64,000 bases of DNA from Tetmemena sp. SeJ-2015 (taxonomy: Eukaryota; Ciliophora; Spirotrichea; Sporadotrichida; Oxytrichidae): contig JAJKFJ010022323.1 in the NCBI GenBank assembly GCA_027382625.1, positions 1 to 64,000 on the forward strand. The letters are read 5' to 3'. Position numbers and translations under genes: made by a program. Below are positions 1 through 13,850 of the stretch, in pieces. Position 1 is the first letter of the stretch, and the number at the start of each line of letters is the position of its first letter. The notes under the pieces are model-generated. The model did not search any database. It worked only from the letters and a program-made list of their open reading frames with translations, and was not told the origin of the DNA.

Positions 1-1800
1 ACTTATTTTCACTTTTTTTATCATTTTAGGGGGTTTGGGGGTTTTGATTTGAGCAATTATTTTAAACATCAATAAATTGAAACAAATATTTCCCCTTTCA
101 TTTTCCCTTTTTTTCTTTCTTTTCTTTAAAGTATCTCAAAAAAGGGCGGGTGTCAAATTTGTTAAGTAGCTACGGGGCAGAAGCAGCCCCTGAAGTAAAT
201 ATAAATCACAAATTTTCCAAATTCCCCCAAAAGAAAGCATTAACTTAAATAGGGGGTAAAGGGGATGGGAAAAAGGTTTTAAAATATTAAATTACTATTT
301 TTGTGTTCAAAAATGGCTAAAGGCATTCTCAAAAATATTCTAAGGCCAGGGTAAACTTCATTATCTTAAGGGGAGCAGAAAGTATCACAATAGATTTTTG
401 AGAGCTAAAAGATATTTCATAACCTAAATTAATAAAAATAAGATAGCAACGAAGTTAAAACCCAACCTTAAAATAATTATCCTATAAACGATAAACTAAA
501 GGAAATGATGTTACAATTCAACTATTATTCCAAAGAGGGAAAAGTATAGAGTTTCCTTCCTCCAATAGAAACAGATAGATCCAAAAATGGGAACACTCCA
601 ATCGCCAATTTGATATTTTATCATATTTGTTCTGCCTTAATAATGTAGAGTTTATAAGCTAAAGTTTATAATTTTTATGAGAATTTATCATCAATAATAA
701 TTTCGAAGAAGTTATCAATAATGAAGAAGGGCTTTTGAATAAGAAGTAAGGCAAAGATACAATAAAGCACAAGAAAAAGTAAAAGAAAAATTAATCAAAG
801 GAAAAAATATTTCAATTTATGGGTAACTAAAATTTGATAAAAAAATTTTGGATTTTTTTTTAAAATTATTTAAATTAATTTGGGGTTTGATTAAAAAAAT
901 TATTGTTTTGCAGAGAATATATTTTTTTCAATTTTATAATAATTAAGGGAATTAAGGGGGCCCCCCCCATAAATAAAATAGGCCCCCTGGGCGTCAATGA
1001 ATTGCCCGTGACGGCCCAAAGGGGAAACCCACCAGCCCAATAGGGAATTTAAAAAAACGTGGCCCCCCCCGCCCCCTTTACAAATTTTGAGCCCGAACCC
1101 CCCGGGGTTCTGCTGACCCTTAAAAAAAACCCCTTTAAAGGAAAAAAAAATCCGGTTTCGGGACCGGGGGCAAATCCCCTGCTCCGTGCGTTTTTGCTTG
1201 GGGGGGCCAGCTGCAATGATGAGTGTTTTTCCCAGAAACTTTGGGGGCCCTCCCCGCCTAAAAAGGAAATTTGGAGGGTGAGTGGGAACCACCCCCTTTG
1301 ATTATCTTTCCCGTGAAAACAAACCCCACCACCTTCCCCCGGGCTTCGGCGCCATTAAACCCTTGCCTTTTTTTAAGGGACTCACCCAAGCCCAAAGGAT
1401 TACCAAAATAGAAAGGGCCCTTTAGGGAAAAGGGCGACGGTGCCCAGGGGCCGGCGTGTGCCCTTCCCCGAATTTTTAACCCCTTTCTAATTTAATAATA
1501 ATTTTTTCAATTTTAATATTTTAAAAATAGAAAATTCCTCACACTGCGTCATTAGAAAAGCATAATATATTAAAATCCTACGCAAAGTTCACGTTTTCAA
1601 AATCTTATTGAATTAAAATTAATTAAATTTCCTTGTTTATATGAATGATTAAGGTCATAGTTATTTAGCTTTCACTTGTATAAATTAATAATTTAAGTAC
1701 TCTCTACTCCTTGTTCAATTAAAAACTTTTAAATAAAAAAATCTGTATCTTATTTTTTAACTTAGATTTCCTTTCTTAGAAATATAAGTAGTTAATAATT
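1..1800. other. AT-rich spacer with a GC-rich homopolymer patch
   Basis: No coding segment could be supported. Most of the stretch is AT-rich and low complexity. Positions 950-1480 are very different: runs of C, G and A, GC-rich, and open in several frames without resembling any protein. A G-rich stretch at 27-46 resembles the spirotrich telomere unit but is too short and irregular to be a telomere. Likely germline-limited spacer, or poorly assembled sequence at a contig edge. Confidence 0.5.
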
Positions 1801-4800
1801 ATGAGACGAGATCTCTCAAAACCTAAGGTGAATTCTAAGCCCTCAGATTCCTCTGTAAAGCCATACAAGCCTCAGTCTCGCAACAGTGGAGCATTTACGA
1901 GAGAAGCACCTACCTACACTCGGAGCAACGTGCGGAATAAGTCCTGTAACGATAAACTGTCGAAATAATTCGTAATTATATAATGATATGGATTGTCAAT
2001 TTTTTTAGATTCAAGTAAATGGACATTTATGGAGAGAAAATAAGCTTGACATATTAGGGAAGTGAGACTTTCAAGACCACACCGGGAGCTTCAGTATCAG
2101 TGCTTATTGTGGCCGTCCTTTTAGCCTATGTTGTATACAGAGGCTTCATATTAGTAACTTCTTCTCTATTTATAATTTAATAACCCTTGGAGATACAAAT
2201 GTCGCAAAAGCTAGCATCTAAAGAGATTTAGAAGAGCTAGGCGTTTTCTATAGTAAAATCTACTATCTACAAATAATCATTGAGAAATAAATTAATGTAT
2301 TTAATGTTAAATATGCATAAACAATTAAAAAAAAGATAGATTTATAAGTTTGCTTAATATAAAAAGGCTATAGCCAGTAGACTATGGATTCGATATTAAA
2401 AATAATGAAAATGTATTATATTGCATTTGGAATTGGAAAAGTTATGGATCCATCTTATGGTAGTATAAAATTTTAGGATATTTTTCATTAAATATAAGGG
2501 CAACTCTCGTAGATTATTATTATACAAACGATACAAACGCTGATGGAATTCAAATGATTTTAGAATTTCTTTTTTTATTGGAAGCAAAAAAAGGATCAAG
2601 GCAAAATATGACCAGAAGATAGCTTTATGCTCGACTGTTGGATTTAACTTTTCGGATTAGGCCAAAGTTTAATCCTATGGCATTATTAAATTAACTGCCT
2701 AGTTATATGTAAGTAAATTATATAGCATTAATAATTAGTACTGCTTGTTGAATAAAACTGCATGGCGGTTAAATGGCAACTTCTACAGCTACAATTTCAC
2801 CTACCTCGAACTTAAACTATTCAAATGCATCAATTCCTAATTAAGATTAAGAATTATTTAGGAAATACTTCTTATTTTCCTCATCCTCGAGCGTTGTTTT
2901 ATTAAGACAAAATGATAATTTAATGTTTGCTAAGATCCTAGTGTCATCACTTCCTTCTTTACTAATCTTCAATTCAGCATCCCCTTTGTGAACACTTTAA
3001 TATATTTTCAATCTCTATGATTATAATATTATATACTTACTTCGATTTCACTGACTACGATAATTAAGTGAAAACTTTCATAGATGATAGTCTCTTCTGG
3101 GAAATAGATACCAACATCATCATCCATTAATTCTGTGATACTTATTAAACATTAAAAATTAAATTTTCATCAACAAAGCTAATTTTTACATTCAAAAAAA
3201 TGAGGCTAGTCTCTAAGATGACTACTTACAGCTCGGCTAAAGTCATGACTACGATTTTTTCCAAGTTTAAAACTCGCGCACTTATCAAGATAACTACAGT
3301 GACTAAGATGGCTATTTTGCAGCAGTTTATCTTTAAAAGGAGAATTTTAAGTATATTTAGACTATATCTTAGAGCTGATAATAGATATGACATTTACACT
3401 CGTTAGATTTATTCAGTGCTTACATTCCTTGGAGATATCGGTGGTCTAGAACAGACCCTCTTTTTAATTTTATCTGTATCACTCACATTATGTATTTTAA
3501 TTATTTTAATTGTTTTGTTATCTTTTTACTAGGAATGATGTTTGTAAGTTTCGTCTCAAAGAGAATTTTCAGTGCCTCTATTCTCAAAAGAATTTACCAA
3601 GTCAAGAAATATGCAGATATCGGAGGCAAAAATGACAATGAGAGTGAGGAAGAGGGAATTGAAGATCAAGATTTTGATCAAGATCAGACAGATAGGTTCA
3701 AAGGACTAGAAAAAAGCTTCTGAATTCTTAAGGCCTCTGGTTTCAAGCCTTAGTCAAAGCAGTTTCATTATCATAAAGAGATGACTAAAATATTTTATTT
3801 AAAGTTCGCAGAAAGCGTGAACAGAGAGTCTCAGCATCAGTATCCTAACATTAATCCTATTTCCACTCTTGATGGTGGCATTATGAAGCGCCCTCAAACT
3901 GAGCTTATTCCTAAGTCTAGTTTTGCTAACAAGTCTATCAAAAGTCAAGACTAGTTTAACTTTCTTTGTTTTCAAAGTAAATAGAAGATCAGGGGTTGAA
4001 GAAAAAGTAGACAGTAGTAACTCAAGATAAATCTCCAAACCATCAGAACTCCTAGCAATCTCACAGAGGAAGGTAAATATCGAAAGAAGGCTCAATCACT
4101 AGCGATGAGGCAGACGAAGAAAATCCAAGGATAAGAATATATAGGAGTTCTTATTTTTAAAAAAGACCAGTTGATGTCAGAGCAAGGAACTATAAGGTGG
4201 ACACTCAGTCAAGCTAATTATAGATCAATTCATTATAACATAAGTAGTTAACTTAAATTTAATTAGAGAATTTTATGTCTGATTCTAATTTAAAAATTTT
4301 ATGAATTGTCCTTCGGTATATAGGATATGAACAAATCAAAATTAAATATTATGGCATTGTTCTAATATGACTAAGTGAGACAAAAGCGCAAAAAAGCATT
4401 TCTAATTTTTGGAATTAGCCTAATTTATGAAATTAAAAGTTTTTTTTCTTCTACACATCTTTTGTTATCCTATTTTAACTCCATTAATTTTTTTCTAATT
4501 AATTTCCTCTGAAATTTCTTTCTATAATTTGTTAAGATAAATCGAGATAATTTTGCTAAGAAAGGAAGCAGAAATCTCTTGGAGGAAAAACAGTGTCTGA
4601 AGCAATGAGTAACTCTAATAAAAAGCGAGGCATTAACACAAGTGCGATTAAGAACGAAGATGGCATTGATATTATGAAAACTAATGATTTGAAGAAAAGC
4701 AAGCAAAGTACCAAGGCACAAACACAGAAGAATTCTCACAACTCTATCTCATTTTAAAATTTTTAATTCTCTTTTTCAGAAAAAAGGATAATTTATCTCT

Positions 4801-5919
4801 GTTTACTCAAAAATAGATAAACTCAAGGTCAACTAAGAGGAAAACTTTAACATCTTAGGTCATGCCAGCTCAGATAAACTCCAAGGTAGAGGAAGATGCC
4901 TGAGTGTGCAATCCTCAAGGGGAGGAAATAAACCTTTGGTTCTGAGTACTCTTCCAAAGCGAGGCAAAAGTATGCACAGTGGAAGATTCTACCTTCCATC
5001 TCTAAATAACGAAAACTTCCAGTAAAAGGTCAGGAGAGAGAAATTATAAGTAGCTTTAATGAAATAGCTTAGGTTTTTTAAGAAGATGATAACCTCAGAC
5101 GATGTGAACTAAATTCTAGTAGACCTGATAAATAGAGCCCGCTTTAAGTATACAAGCAAAAATATTATGGAGTACATGTTCAAATGCCTTTGTCCCAAAG
5201 AAGAAGTCATCTCTCAGGTATGATCCTAACAACAAGAAGCACTACTTATTCCTTAAAGCCTAAGATAAACTCGAAAACGAGCTCGATGTAATTACCTTGC
5301 TCAGGCAACTCAGAAAAGTAAGACTCATGAATTAAGCACTCTTGAATTAAAAGAGCAGAATGTTGCTGAGATTAACCTATTTAGCTATTATATAAGGTTT
5401 TTTTAATTATTGATGATTCTAGAGGAAAAACGTAGTAGAGTCCTCATCTTCATCTTCTGACTCTGATGATAACTAGAATGACACTCTCAAGCTTATGGAA
5501 AACTAGAATCCTATGATAAGGCTGATAGTCTACGGCAAACTAAAGAGAATGATGCTGTCGATATATATTTACTACTTTCTTTTTATTGCAAAAATAAATT
5601 AATGTCTGTCTTATGCCTATTAAAAGCTGCAGAGTATCGATAGAAATTTGATAAGAGGAATTTATCTAAGAAAGATTAAGGACTTTAAGGAAGACCTGAA
5701 AGATAAGAATTTTATATCATTATTTTTATAACTTAGAATGAAAATTAGTCGCTGTTCACAAGACTAACGGGCAAGTATCTCAAGATTACTGTTACTAATA
5801 AAAAGGAGGAATCACCTGCTCCTGTTCATAAGAGAGTAAGAGATAAGAGAAAGAAATCTATCAGGGCCCTCGAAAGTTCTGTAAATCTTGAAGATACAAT
5901 ATAAAAATTAACATTATGA
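1801..5919 (+). CDS. Ciliate two-pass transmembrane family protein, copy A
   Basis: A large membrane protein of a family I recognise from ciliate genomes; its function is unknown. An N-terminal exon with a Lys/Arg-rich start leads into the hallmark stretch DIYGEKISLTYQG (near 2025), then a membrane segment (VLIVAVLLAYVVYRGF). The middle is an ectodomain. A second membrane segment follows a GDIGG motif near 3440 and contains FVSFVSKRIF. The C-terminal tail has KCLCPKKK and ELDVITLLRQLRK (about 5186-5330) and ends with TGA at 5917-5919. TAA and TAG must be read as Gln throughout. An intron fits between about 1967 and 2011. A 25-bp IES with pointer ATATT is resolved at 2398-2422, but several other frame breaks are not. 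The closest relative is the tandem copy at 8.7-13.6 kb. The start is the first ATG of the exon that joins to the hallmark. Confidence 0.75.
2398..2422 (+). other. IES in membrane protein copy A, pointer ATATT
   Basis: ATATT occurs at 2393-2397 and 2418-2422. Removing 25 bp gives YGFDIAFGIG, matching YGFDMAFGIG of the tandem paralogue. The insertion is not GT-AG and otherwise breaks the frame. Confidence 0.85.
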
Positions 5920-5950
5920 ACAAAAGTTAGAGTTCTAAGATATTTAGTGA

Positions 5951-6740
5951 ATGAGAAGATTAAATATCCCAGGAAGAGATTTATTAGGGCCAGACCCAGC
6001 ATCGGACTCTAGCGACGAAGAGGACTTTTAGGATGATTTTGGAATTTCATCTCCTCATGATTTTAATAAGTTCAACTTCAAAACAACAACTTATAATTCT
6101 AAAGATGAAAGCTTTGTTAAAAATGTTATATCTTATAATGTAAAGGCAGTGAGGCGTAAATTATTTTTAATAACTATGACTCTTATTTATTTATCGCAAT
6201 AATACTAACATGGGCAGATCTCGAAAAAGCGATATAGATTTAAGGGCTTAAAATATTCCTTCACCCAACAAGGGAGAGAGAAATAATGGAGAAGCAGTTT
6301 AAAATCTTTAGGCGAGTACAAACATCATTTATTACTTTTTTAGGAAGATTATTTTTTGGAATGACTTATTTTGTAAAACAACTTGAGTGGAAGGTATCAC
6401 AATCATTATGGAAAGGAAATTGAGACAGCCGGAGATAATACTCCTGGTGAGGGTAAGAATAAAAGCAAGTCTCAAAACCCATATGACTTCGTACCCAATC
6501 AAGTAGCAGATGTTAAAGCAGTCACGACTCCAAAGAATAAAAAGAAGGCGGTATCAAAGCAGTTCAATAAGAAAGCTATAGTGGTGTGTAAACATTTTAT
6601 TTATAAAAAGCTTAAGCTGTTTAGGCAGTCAATGGAAGCGAAATAATCACAGAGCAGTAGAAAAGAAAAGCCTCAATGATAGTTGAAGCAAGTATAGAAA
6701 CTGACAATCTCTTAATCAGCTTCTTTTTCAAATCAATATA
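5951..6740 (+). CDS. Hypothetical acidic/Lys-rich protein
   Basis: Not recognised. The frame opens with ATG at 5951 (MRRLNIPGRDLLGPDP), followed by an acidic Ser/Asp/Glu patch and then a basic, Lys-rich region (QNPYDFVPNQVADVKAV near 6478). A GT-AG intron of about 41 nt fits near 6583-6624. The frame is broken at least twice (about 6140-6210 and 6340-6380), so further IESs or introns are likely. The 3' limit is uncertain because no convincing TGA was placed. It could be an independent gene or part of the preceding locus, but the paralogue of that locus has no counterpart. Confidence 0.45.
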
Positions 6741-8695
6741 ATAAAGATATCTTAAAAAAAAAGATGGATAAGCATTCTTAATTTATAAAAATTATAAGTT
6801 AAATTTGAGTGAAATTAAGCTGTAAAGTAGTTAAAAATTTTTTCTCTAATTCTTTATTAATTTTAAACCCTAATTTTTTTTAAAAATTAAAATCCTTGCT
6901 TAAAAATGCTAAATTTAACTAGCGAGTTTTAGTTTTAGAATTAATAAATAACTATAAGAAGTTCAGAGTATATTAAGATGAAATCAAAGTCAATCTTAAA
7001 TTTAAAAAATTTCTAAAAATTTGTAAAAGAAAACTATTTTTTATGAAGATTAAATATATTCTTGGTCTTTTTATTTTTTGCTAATATTTTATCATTTTAA
7101 AATTCAAGTATAATTTTATATAATCATCAATAAGTATAATCTACAAATAACGTCATCTACCCAGAATGGCATTTTTAAATCTTCCCTAGTTTAAAAAACT
7201 TGAGATAAATTTCAAGTTGCCACTAATTAATATAAGCAAGCATTTTTATTTAATTGTTATATGATCATGAACACAAATTTTGAGTTTAAAAGATTTATTC
7301 AAATGAGTATTTATATTTAATTAAAATTAAAAATTGATGATGTTTTTATCTCGAATATAAAATGATACTAAATAAACTAAGTTGCATTGTTTTAATTTAA
7401 TAACTCCATTTAAATATAACTGAACTTATTTTAAATCCTTTATTTTATTTAGTTAATCTTTAAAAAATAATTTTAAATTAAAACTAATTTTGTCTCATTC
7501 ATTCCCTATCGATTTCTGAAAGTGAAAAATATTTGAGGGATTTTTTTTGTATTAGTCTATTCATGTTTATAAAGGAGGAAGTTCAAACTTCAGCTGCCCA
7601 CTACTGCTTTAGTGATTACATAATGATAAGTTGAAAATAGAAGGATTTATCTAAATCAGAGGTATTCAGCGATTATAATTTACATTATAACTAGCAATAT
7701 ATTGGATATTAGCTAATAATTTTATAAATATAAATGAATTTAGTTTGAGTTGTTTAACAGAAAAAATTATTTCATCTAAAGAGTCGCTTTCTAATTTATA
7801 AGTACTAAAATTATTTTTAAATCTATTAAAGTTAGCTGATTAAGGCTTTTTAATTTTATATTAACGATTTATAATTGCTCTGTCCTTGCTTTGTTTTATA
7901 AAGAAGTATTAAATGCATTCATTCATTAGCAAATATTTTTTTAAAATATATAAGTTTCGCTTTTTAGTCAAATATCTGTAATTTATTTCTCTTATTTAAT
8001 TTAACCTACATTGCTAATAATAAATAAAATCAGCGGAGAGGAGAAATGCGGTTTATATAGCACAAGGCCTCATTCTCAATAATCAGTTTGGTTCAAAATT
8101 GAATCAAACTTCGATCAGGTAAACCATTTTGATCATACAATATAATTAGCAATTACAAAAAGTCTGCAGTTAGATTTATTCATTTTACTATCTTTTACCT
8201 ATTCTTGTCCAATTTAATTTACATTTTTTATAGAGAACGGACAGCTAAGTAAATTAAGGTCTACATTTCTCATAGATTTCGGCTCTTTCTTAAATAGAGA
8301 TATGAGACTGTTAAAATAAATTACAAAATTTAAGTAAACTTTTATCAGTAATAAATTTATCAGTTTTAGCAAAAAGAGAAATGAAACTTTCGAGAATGAG
8401 AAGAAGAATGAGGAAAGAATGAAAATCTAGTAAAATTAAAATGGATTAAATTTCACTTTAAATGCATTTTTGGACTAATGATTGACTATTTTTCATTCGT
8501 AATCATCATATAATAAGTATTTAATTAAAATATTTTTGTTAATTATAATTACATCATTTATGAATTAAAGAAAGCCTAATACCATTGCTAAAACAAAACA
8601 TATCCACTCTTTAAATTAAAAAAATATTATACTAGTTTAACAACATAAATAACCCATGGAATCAACCTGGTCAAATAATTGAAAATAAAAACACG
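6741..8695. other. Long AT-rich spacer between the two membrane protein copies
   Basis: About 1.95 kb of AT-rich, low-complexity sequence with no coding segment I can support. Two less AT-rich islands, near 7570-7630 and 8030-8120, resemble no protein. Probably germline-limited DNA eliminated between two macronuclear chromosomes. Confidence 0.5.
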
Positions 8696-11600
8696 ATGAG
8701 GTAGTAGTAATTCAATTCGTCATCAGCAGCTAATAGAGCTGATAATATAATAAAAAGTGAGTTAAATTATATTTTAAAAGGAATGAAATAATGACATTTA
8801 AAGTGTCTCAGAATTTAATAATTACTACACTATTAGATTCAGCTTTAAATTCTCAGAGATTTTCATCCTTGCAACGTTATTTTTTGGAGCGCTCATTACA
8901 GAGCTATAAGCAACGCAAGTTTTAATAAAGATGATATTTGGCTCTTTGAAGTTTGCGTCCATCATATCTCGCTACTGAGAGGTGTTTATAAGATGGCGAA
9001 AGAAGATACTCATATTAATTTTTGATAAGCTATTTAACAAGCTACAGATGAGGAGTGTTTGAGAAATTTCAACAGTTACGAAGTAGGAACTCCAGATTTA
9101 TTTTAATAAATCACCATTTTTAATTAAACTCCCAACTATAATTTTACTATGACGCAAGCTTTTGGGAAATCAGTTTCCATGGATGAGATAAGCTCATTTG
9201 TTCTAATTTTTTAAATGAGAGCAGGCCGAAATATAAATAGAAACCTTGCAATAAAAAGTTTACCCATGAACTAAAGAATCAGTGTTTATATATTTGATAA
9301 AGAAGTATGACGTTTATGGGGAAAAAATAAGTCTGACCTATTAAGGTAACGACACTTTCCATACAACACCAGGAGCTATTGCTTCTATTTTAGTAGTCAT
9401 CGTTCTTATGGCCTATACTTGCTATAGAGGGGTCATACTATTTAGTCATAGATATTATTTATATTATTCAACACATTTATTTACACTTGCAGATACTAAC
9501 GTATCTAAAGCAAGCATTATGAGAAATCTAGATGACTTAGGTCCTTATCATTTTAAATATACCTAAAAATAAGCTTGACCATAAATTCTATAAATTTAAT
9601 GATAGCCTTAAGAATACGGTTTCGACATGGCATTTGGAATTGGCGAGCCGATTGATCCTACTTATGGATTTATCTAAGCTGTAATTTTATTATTAGAGTT
9701 GTTGCTTGTATCTAAGCGAGACTTGTGGAATTTGTGTATCTAAATCAAACAAACCCTGATGGCAGTAATATTTTATTTTTGGAATATCAGAATCAAAAAA
9801 AGAACGAACATTCCTGTTGATTTATGTTCTAATGTTGGATTCAACTACTCTAACTAAGACGATGTGAAAGCCTATGGCATAATAAGGATTAAATTATTTA
9901 ATGGCATTCTAAATCAGTACTGCTTCTCAAATAAATCGTCATATTGGTTGTAAGGAAATTTCTACAGCTTTCAGTTTGCATATATTGAGATCAGACTCTA
10001 TCGTTGTTTCAATTCATCATCTAATCCTAACCTCGTTTGCAAATATAACTTCAAATAATTATTTTAATCTAAGCAAGGACTATAACGCAATAACTGAATA
10101 CTTCAAGAGTAAGACTTTCAGCTTTCCTCTAGTAAATACGTACTTACAATTTTAGATATTGATCTCTAATTGAATTAGATATTAAACTTTGATTTCACAG
10201 ATTTTGATGAGTAGGTAAAATACTTCATCGACGATACAAACCTGATAAAGTAATTATTAGTATTTTAATTGTTGTTGAAACTTTTGGGAAATCGACACTA
10301 CTGTTATTAATTACGCAAACGTTTATATTTAGAAAAATGAGGCCAACTTATAAGATGACTATCTACAGCTAGGATAGATAAAATAAGCATACTCTTTAAT
10401 TATTTGATAATTAATTTTGAATCTTCTATACTTAATTACTTTTAAATAATTTTATTGGGGTAATAGAGTGTTGTGTATGACTTCTTTTAAATGCAAAATT
10501 CACGCTCTTACACAAATGAATATTCTGATGTTAAATTAACTAAATTTATGCCCATTTTTATTCAGTTAAATTATGTAGATGGTTACTTAGTGGGAGTCTT
10601 AATAAATATTTAAATTGAATAAGAGTGTTTGTGCGAGTTGACAATAGATATGACATCTATGATCGGCAAGTGTACTCTTTCTTGAATTACTTAGGAGATA
10701 TAGGTGGCTTAGAGCAGGCTCTCTACTTATTTTTTTTTTTGTCCTTACTTATTAGGGATGCTGTTCGTGTCTCAGTTCTCTAAGAAAATTTTTAATGCAT
10801 CACTCCTCAACACCACACAATTAATATAATAATTTTTTGATTATTCTCAAAAGGATTTACCAGGTTAAAAACTACATAGAAAACACCTAGTACAATAACG
10901 AAATATAGCAGTCATGGGAAGGGCGAAGAGAGCTCAAACAGAAGACGGCCCTAATTTGCAATCAGACTAAAATCACCCCAAAAAAAGATAGAGTAAACTC
11001 GATAACCAGTCTACTCTCAGAGCAGGCAGTGACTTATTCTTAACAAATTAAATTTTTATTTAATTTAAAGAATTTATAAATTATAATTAAATAGGGTGAG
11101 TGGTAGGGTGATTCCAGAGGAACAAAATGGATTTATATCATAGGATTCTGAAAGCATTTCTTCTCAGGAAAGCCCAAAAAAGAAAGAAATTTTGAATTAG
11201 TACAGCAAGTTTAGAAGAGGAAAGTCAACCGCAAAAAGATCTGCTGGATTCAAGCAGAAATTTGTTTAAGAAAGAGATGAGAGATTATTATTTTTCTTGC
11301 TATAAATTAAATTGGAGATTTGCTGATTTTTAGATTCAAGACCAAAAGATAAAAGATGCTATAAATTAAATGCTGCTAGTTTTTTCTAAAATGTGTAATT
11401 ATTCTGAAATTCAGAGATTTGAATTTTTTAATCTCCTAAAATTTAATTTTATATCTATAAAATAGAAATTGTTTTCATTTGATATTAAATCTATAAGGAG
11501 AAACGAAGATGAAATTGAAAACTAAAGCTAGATGGCTCTTTAGAACAATATTTTGTAAAATCATATTTTTAAATATAAGCCATTACTCCGCTCTAAGTTT

Positions 11601-13587
11601 TATGAGGTTGAAGAAAGGTTAAACGCAATTAGTGTCAAAGAAAATGAAAATTCATAACTAAATAAAAAAGATCTCTCTGATCTCTCATAATCTCTAGAGG
11701 CTGATGAGGAAAACCAATTAGATTAACTTAACAAAAGTTAATTATTATTTTTACTATAACTGAAAATTTAATTGCTTATAGAATTGACTAATCACTGGAA
11801 GTTGAAGTAACAAAATTTAATTATCCTACCATGAGCATAAATAACTCGATATCTATATCCTTGAACACTTTTTGTTGTTCTTTTCTCAAAGTTAGAGTAT
11901 TATTTTTGAAATAATAATTCTGAAGATGAAAATGGTATTGTTTTGACATTTTTCATGACTGAGGGATGCTCAATATAGGTTTAAAGAAGAACTCGCATAC
12001 ATTTTAAATTTGCAATCTGACTTATTCTATACTTCTACCTTACAATATCCCTGGTTAATTATTTTAACCAATCATTGAATTATTGAGAAAAAATTATTGG
12101 CAATAATAATTATACTAATTTTAAAGAAGGAAAGCAGTAAGAGCTCTCAAAGTAATTAGTCCTATCAAAATTGAGTAGCTAAATGATTAAGAATAACTCA
12201 AGGCTAGCAAAAATTATTATTTTTGATGAATATGACTCATTTATAATCTGCAAAAATGAAGGTCACAGTACTAAAAGTTAGACTAATCATTTAACTAAGC
12301 AGATATCAAAGGTTTCATTTATAATGCATGTTTCTTAAAATTTAACTTCAAGAGTGACTCTACCTCCAATTTCATAAGGAATCTTAAGAAAGAGGGAAAG
12401 CCAAGATGTAAGCGAGCTAATAACTCCCCCAAAAATTCACCTACTTCCTCCAAAACTCTTCAATTTCAAAAATGCAGAAGCCAATACTCTTGACATAGAA
12501 ACCCCTACTAAGAAAAGGGGGTCTAGTTAAAATTCTATGCGTCACAAAGAAGCATTCACTCCTCTCGACACTCTAAGGTTTCCTAAGCGAGCTCAGAGTG
12601 AGAGAAGGTATTTGCCAAGCTTGAACAATAAAAATTTCTAGAAAAAGATTAAAACTGAGAAGATGATGACTACTGAAGACATCAAAATATTTGAACTTAA
12701 ATGAAATTATTTTCGAATGTTACATTCATTAGATTCTTTCGGACTTAATAAATAGGAAGCGATTTACTTACCAGAGTAAAGATATTTTGGAGTACATTTT
12801 CAAATGCCTGTGTCTGAGGAAGAAAAAGAATTTAAGATATGATGAAAACACTAAGAAGCATTATTTGTACCTTAAAGCAACAGAGAAACTAGAGAAAGAG
12901 TTAGATGTCATCACGCTCTTACGATAACTAAGGAAGGTAAATCTTATGAATCAAGCACTCCTTAATTTATCATGTTTATTTAAATTGACATTCCATTTCT
13001 ATATAATTAAAAGAACAGGATGCTTTTGAGGTTTTAGAGAAGAAACTTTAATTAATGCTAAGTTTAAATTTAGAAACGTGATTGAATCAAGCTCATCGTC
13101 TTCCGATTCTGACGATAACCACGCAGATGTATTTAAGCTGATGGAAAATTCTAACCCTATGATGAGACTTATCGTCTTTGGAAAGCTGAAGAAAATGATG
13201 ATGTCTTTTGCCTACTAGAAACTTAAACCCATAGACAAGAATCTAATCAGAGGTATTTATTTGAGAAGACTATCAAATTATAACCATCAAATATCTTTCT
13301 ACTGTATTTAAGCTAAAGGATTTCAAAGAGGATCATAAGAAAAGTTTGCCAACTAAACTCTATTCAAGAGGCTAACAGGCCATTACTTAAAGCTATCAGC
13401 TCCAAGATAGACTCTTAAAGTAGAGAACTCCGAAATCGTCAAAAATATTTAGTAGAGAAAATTTTAAAAGATGAAAACTGAAAGAAGAATTCAGGCACTA
13501 GAATCTACGATTTTCTAAGAAGACAGTATGAATTTAAACTTGTTATTCGAATATTTTTAAAAGTATGAGGCAGATTTATCTTGCTGA
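8696..13587 (+). CDS. Ciliate two-pass transmembrane family protein, copy B
   Basis: Tandem paralogue of the gene at 1801-5919. The likely first exon starts at 8696 (MRQQQFNSSSAANRAD) and is followed by a GTGAGT donor. The hallmark DVYGEKISLTYQGNDTF starts near 9308, then the membrane segment ASILVVIVLMAYTCYRG. NTNVSKASIMRNLDD and YGFDMAFGIG align with copy A. The GDIGG-like C-terminal ectodomain end is near 10700. The cytoplasmic tail has FKCLCLRKKKN and ELDVITLLRQLRK near 12810-12935 and ends near TGA 13585-13587. Many frame breaks remain unresolved. About 500 bp separate the first exon from the hallmark, against a short intron in copy A. Function unknown. Confidence 0.7.
8780..9290 (+). 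other. Coding-like insert inside membrane protein copy B
   Basis: Between the first exon of copy B and its hallmark exon lies about 500 bp absent from copy A. Part of it (about 8908-9028) reads as DDIWLFEVCVHHISLLRG in one frame, with ATDEECLRNFNSYEVG just downstream. Codon use looks protein-like. I do not recognise it. It could be a stray MDS of another gene, a long IES with coding history, or an extra exon. Confidence 0.3.
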
Positions 13588-13850
13588 TGTTTTATCTAAT
13601 CATCGATGAAGACTAATATTTTAAGATCATTAATTTTAATATACTGGATATGCTAACGATTTTTATTTAATAGACGTTTAAATCTCATATTGAGTGAGAA
13701 GAATTTATATTTTCAGCTTAGTTAATATAATCTAAACATAGACCTAAAACCTAAGCTCCAGAACCTTTAAAGTCATTTAATCATGATGAGAGAGATTTGG
13801 TGTCTTTATTTAGAAAATATTATTCAATCAGGACTCACTTTCTACCTTTC

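Noticed and set aside
26..47. G-rich stretch resembling a telomere repeat, with similar motifs near 59493 and 63853
   Set aside because: Only single irregular units occur, with no repeat array, so there is no evidence for a telomere or a transposon end.
900..1301. Open frames on both strands across the GC-rich island
   Set aside because: They consist of homopolymer-derived Gly, Pro, Lys and Phe and resemble no protein; overlapping frames on both strands point to composition, not genes.
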